DNA of 6,804 nt, taken from positions 1 through 6,804 of the forward strand of contig CAMGGT010000048.1 of NCBI GenBank assembly GCA_946055715.1. The letters are read 5' to 3'. Shown piece by piece: positions 5,196-6,804 of the stretch (positions within the stretch are counted from its first letter, which is position 1; each line of letters begins with the position of its first letter). The notes beneath the pieces are model-generated. The model saw only the letters and a list, made by a program, of their open reading frames with translations, was not told where the DNA came from and did no database searches. Source of the stretch: an uncultured Clostridia bacterium (lineage in GTDB: Bacteria; Bacillota; Clostridia; Oscillospirales; CAG-272). Both the position numbers and the translations under genes were made by a program.

Positions 5196-5232
5196 TTGAC
5201 CAAAAAACTGCCGTTTGGGTCATAATAGACCC
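5196..5232 (+). promoter_or_regulatory. pfkA promoter candidate with palindrome over the -10
   Basis: TTGACC (5196-5201) and CATAAT (5221-5226) form a promoter with a long 19-base spacer. The palindrome GGGTC-ATAATA-GACCC (5217-5232) lies exactly over the -10, as expected of an operator for a repressor. The -35 also lies in the loop of a separate CGGCAG/CTGCCG inverted repeat (5185-5190 with 5208-5213). Confidence 0.5.
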
Positions 5233-5246
5233 GGATATCATGACGA

Positions 5247-5276
5247 GCTGTCTTCGCCCACGGCGAAGATCACAGC
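5247..5276 (+). other. stable hairpin in pfkA 5' leader
   Basis: TCTTCGCC (5251-5258) and GGCGAAGA (5262-5269) form a perfect 8-bp stem with a 3-base loop. Outer arms GCTG (5247-5250) and CAGC (5273-5276) extend it across a 3-base bulge. It ends four bases before the pfkA AGGAGG (5281-5286), so it may stabilise the mRNA or control access to the start. No U-run follows, so it is not a terminator. Confidence 0.6.
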
Positions 5277-5294
5277 GTAAAGGAGGCACATGCA

Positions 5295-6359
5295 ATGAGC
5301 ACATTCAAGAAAATCGGCATTCTCACATCCGGCGGTGACGCCCCCGGCATGAACATGGCCATCCGTGCCGTCACCCGTGCGGCGTTGGCCAGCGGCGTGG
5401 AGGTCATGGGGGTCTACCGTGGCTACAGCGGACTGATCGACGGCGATATTCACCCGCTGGCAGTGCGCGATGTCTCCAACATCCTCAACCGCGGCGGCAC
5501 CATGCTGTATTCCGACCGTTGCCCCGAGTTCAAAACGGAAGAGGGCATGCAGAAGGCCATTGAGACCTGCCGTAAGTTCGGCATTGAAGGGCTTGTCACC
5601 ATCGGCGGCGACGGCACCTTCCGCGGGGCCACCGACCTCACCGCGCACGGCATTCCCTGCATCGGTCTGCCCGGCACCATCGACAACGACATCACCTCCA
5701 CCGATGAGACCATCGGTTTTGATACCGCCATGAACACCGTGCTGGACATGGTGGACCGTCTGCGCGACACCTGCGAATCTCACGCACGCTGCAATGTGGT
5801 GGAAGTCATGGGGCGCAACGCGGGCGACATTTCTCTGCAAAGCGCACTGGCCGTGGGAGCCACCGCCGCGGTCATCCCCGAAATGCCCTTTGACGAGGAA
5901 GAGCTGTTTGTCAAGATTCACCACAATCGCGAACTGGGCAAGCGCAACTTCATCGTGGTGGTGTGCGAAGGCATGGGTTCCGACTATGCGCCGGGGCTGA
6001 CACAGCGCATCGAAGAGCGCACGGGCGTTGTCACCAAGTTCGCCCGCCTGGCGCATGTGGTGCGCGGCGGCCGTCCCACCCTGCGCGACCGCGTGCTGGC
6101 CTCCATGATGGGCGAGGCCGCAGTGGATGCCCTGCTTGCCGGCAAGAGCAATCTGGTTGTGTGCGTGCGCCACAGCGAGATCGTGCTGACCGACATCAAA
6201 TATGCCCTCATTTTGGACCGGATGTATAAAAACAAACTGCGCGACGGCGACCTGGACGACTTCTCCGCGGACGAAATTGCCCGCATGAAGGCGCATTGCG
6301 CAGAGCGCAGAGGTGCGCTGGAGCAGAAGTACCGCGCGCTGAACCGCCTGGGTCTGTGA
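5295..6359 (+). CDS. pfkA: 6-phosphofructokinase, ATP-dependent type
   Basis: A 354-residue group A phosphofructokinase: fructose-6-phosphate plus ATP gives fructose-1,6-bisphosphate, the committed step of glycolysis. Landmarks are KIGILTSGGDAPGMNMAIR (6-24), NRGGTMLYSDRCPEFKTEEG (65-84), IGGDGTFRG (103-111), PGTIDNDI (126-133, catalytic Asp130), ESHARCNVVEVMGRNAGD (Arg165, Arg174) and HVVRGG (His254, Arg257). GGDG and PGTIDND, rather than GGDD and PKTIDND, indicate ATP and not pyrophosphate as donor. The residue matching E. coli Arg243, which binds the substrate 6-phosphate from the neighbouring subunit, is Lys248, and the following GGRPTLRDR differs from the usual GGSP...DR. The C-terminus is about 30 residues longer than in E. 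coli or Geobacillus. AGGAGG 8 bases upstream fixes the start. Confidence 0.95.
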   Translation: MSTFKKIGILTSGGDAPGMNMAIRAVTRAALASGVEVMGVYRGYSGLIDGDIHPLAVRDVSNILNRGGTMLYSDRCPEFKTEEGMQKAIETCRKFGIEGLVTIGGDGTFRGATDLTAHGIPCIGLPGTIDNDITSTDETIGFDTAMNTVLDMVDRLRDTCESHARCNVVEVMGRNAGDISLQSALAVGATAAVIPEMPFDEEELFVKIHHNRELGKRNFIVVVCEGMGSDYAPGLTQRIEERTGVVTKFARLAHVVRGGRPTLRDRVLASMMGEAAVDALLAGKSNLVVCVRHSEIVLTDIKYALILDRMYKNKLRDGDLDDFSADEIARMKAHCAERRGALEQKYRALNRLGL

Positions 6360-6360
6360 G

Positions 6361-6651
6361 ATGAAGACCCTGCTGAAAGCGCTGAACTATGCGCTGTGGG
6401 GGCTGGCGCTGGCGGCGCTGATCGCCATCGGCGTCTGCAATGCCCTCCCGGCTGAAACAGAAATTCCCGCATGGGTCAGCCCTGTGCTGTGCTATGGCAT
6501 GCTGTTTGCCATCGACTTTGCCTTGCTTGTCTTTGTGCTGCGCACAAAAGAGAACAACCATTCGGACGCCTCCTTCTTTCTCAAATTGGGCGGGGTCATC
6601 CTCTTTTTTGTGTGGACGGCAGTGACGGTCATCGACAAACTCATCGGCTGA
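6361..6651 (+). CDS. small three-helix membrane protein of unknown function
   Basis: A 96-residue hydrophobic protein with three likely membrane helices at about 7-28, 40-61 and 74-93. The first and second helices are joined by a short acidic loop (PAETEIP), and the second and third by a polar loop with charged residues (RTKENNHSD). Asp52 in helix 2 and Trp/Asp near the end of helix 3 stand out. I do not recognise the family. The ATG lies one base after the pfkA stop (TGA-G-ATG) and has no separate strong ribosome binding site, so it is probably translated by coupling to pfkA. The operon ends directly after it at a strong terminator. Open frame, membrane pattern and position make a real gene likely. 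Any link to glycolysis is only positional. Confidence 0.75.
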   Translation: MKTLLKALNYALWGLALAALIAIGVCNALPAETEIPAWVSPVLCYGMLFAIDFALLVFVLRTKENNHSDASFFLKLGGVILFFVWTAVTVIDKLIG

Positions 6652-6671
6652 CCAAATCGTTTTCAATAAAG

Positions 6672-6719
6672 AAAAGGGGCTGTCGCAAATGCATTTTCGC
6701 ATTTGCGACAGCCCCTTTT
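6672..6719. terminator. strong bidirectional intrinsic terminator
   Basis: Arms at 6672-6692 and 6699-6719 are perfectly complementary over 21 bp with a 6-base loop (ATTTTC). The right arm ends in a T-run for plus-strand transcripts. The left arm is preceded by an A-rich stretch, giving a U-rich tail for minus-strand transcripts. It lies 20 bases after the membrane-protein stop and 26 bases beyond the stop of the convergent gene, so it can end both. Confidence 0.95.
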
Positions 6720-6745
6720 TGCGATATGGATGGTTGCGGAACTTC

Positions 6746-6804
6746 TCAGTCAACGATCAGCGCCGTCAGGAACAAGGGCAGAAAAACGGCACCTAACGCC
6801 ACAA
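6746..6804 (-). CDS. C-terminal fragment of a convergent, probably membrane protein gene
   Basis: Reading leftward from the window edge, one frame is open for 18 codons (VALGAVFLPLFLTALIVD) and ends in TGA at 6748-6746. The strongly hydrophobic string looks like a C-terminal membrane helix. The stop sits 26 bases before the bidirectional terminator, the expected place for the end of a convergent gene. The other two minus-strand frames meet early stops. Family cannot be told from so little. Confidence 0.5.
   Translation of the reverse strand, partial: VALGAVFLPLFLTALIVD

Noticed and set aside
5290..5298. ATG-CAA-TGA two-codon frame overlapping the pfkA start
   Set aside because: It lies only 3 bases from the AGGAGG, too close for initiation, while the pfkA ATG is at the ideal 8; probably coincidence, unlike the deoB minigene.
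5238..6296. 352-codon minus-strand frame opposite pfkA
   Set aside because: It mirrors the pfkA codon frame in GC-rich DNA; the His/Val/Ala-rich product has no recognisable family.

Overview
The window looks like chromosomal DNA from a GC-rich Clostridia-type Firmicute, possibly of the Oscillospiraceae/Ruminococcaceae kind. This is inferred from strong AGGAGG-type Shine-Dalgarno sites, GC-rich coding DNA with short AT-rich promoter islands, a Bacillus-type 6-phosphofructokinase and a stand-alone CinA-C/PncC protein. No mobile element, CRISPR array, tRNA or rRNA was seen.

Left two thirds, minus strand (about 4510 down to 1): a nucleoside and deoxyribose salvage (deo) operon. In transcription order it carries an Sfp-type 4'-phosphopantetheinyl transferase, deoC (deoxyribose-phosphate aldolase), deoD (purine nucleoside phosphorylase), deoB (phosphopentomutase) and cdd (cytidine deaminase). 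A further reading frame may begin at the left edge. DeoD releases (deoxy)ribose-1-phosphate from purine nucleosides. DeoB converts it to the 5-phosphate. DeoC splits deoxyribose-5-phosphate into acetaldehyde and glyceraldehyde-3-phosphate, which enters glycolysis. Cdd deaminates (deoxy)cytidine so the pyrimidine branch can be used; no pyrimidine nucleoside phosphorylase, transporter or DeoR-type regulator is in the window. The gaps deoC-deoD, deoD-deoB and deoB-cdd each hold a GC-rich inverted repeat. The deoB start is preceded by a six-codon minigene that owns the good ribosome binding site.

Centre (4291-4669): a 379-base divergent control region. It has an AT-rich core with minus-strand promoter candidates for the deo operon and an extended -10 promoter for pncC on the plus strand. 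It also has a 10-bp direct repeat flanking the deo promoter and a GC-rich deo leader with a three-copy 16-bp tandem repeat.

Right third, plus strand: pncC (NMN amidohydrolase family), then a promoter and operator-like region, pfkA (ATP-type 6-phosphofructokinase) and a 96-residue three-helix membrane protein one base behind pfkA. A perfect 21-bp stem closes this unit and would work in both directions. Beyond it lies the hydrophobic C-terminal end of a convergent minus-strand gene cut by the window edge.

The enzymes are well-known families. The most interesting points are regulatory (deoB leader minigene, intercistronic hairpins, deo leader repeats, pfkA -10 palindrome) and contextual (a phosphopantetheinyl transferase heading a deo operon, an uncharacterised membrane protein coupled to pfkA).
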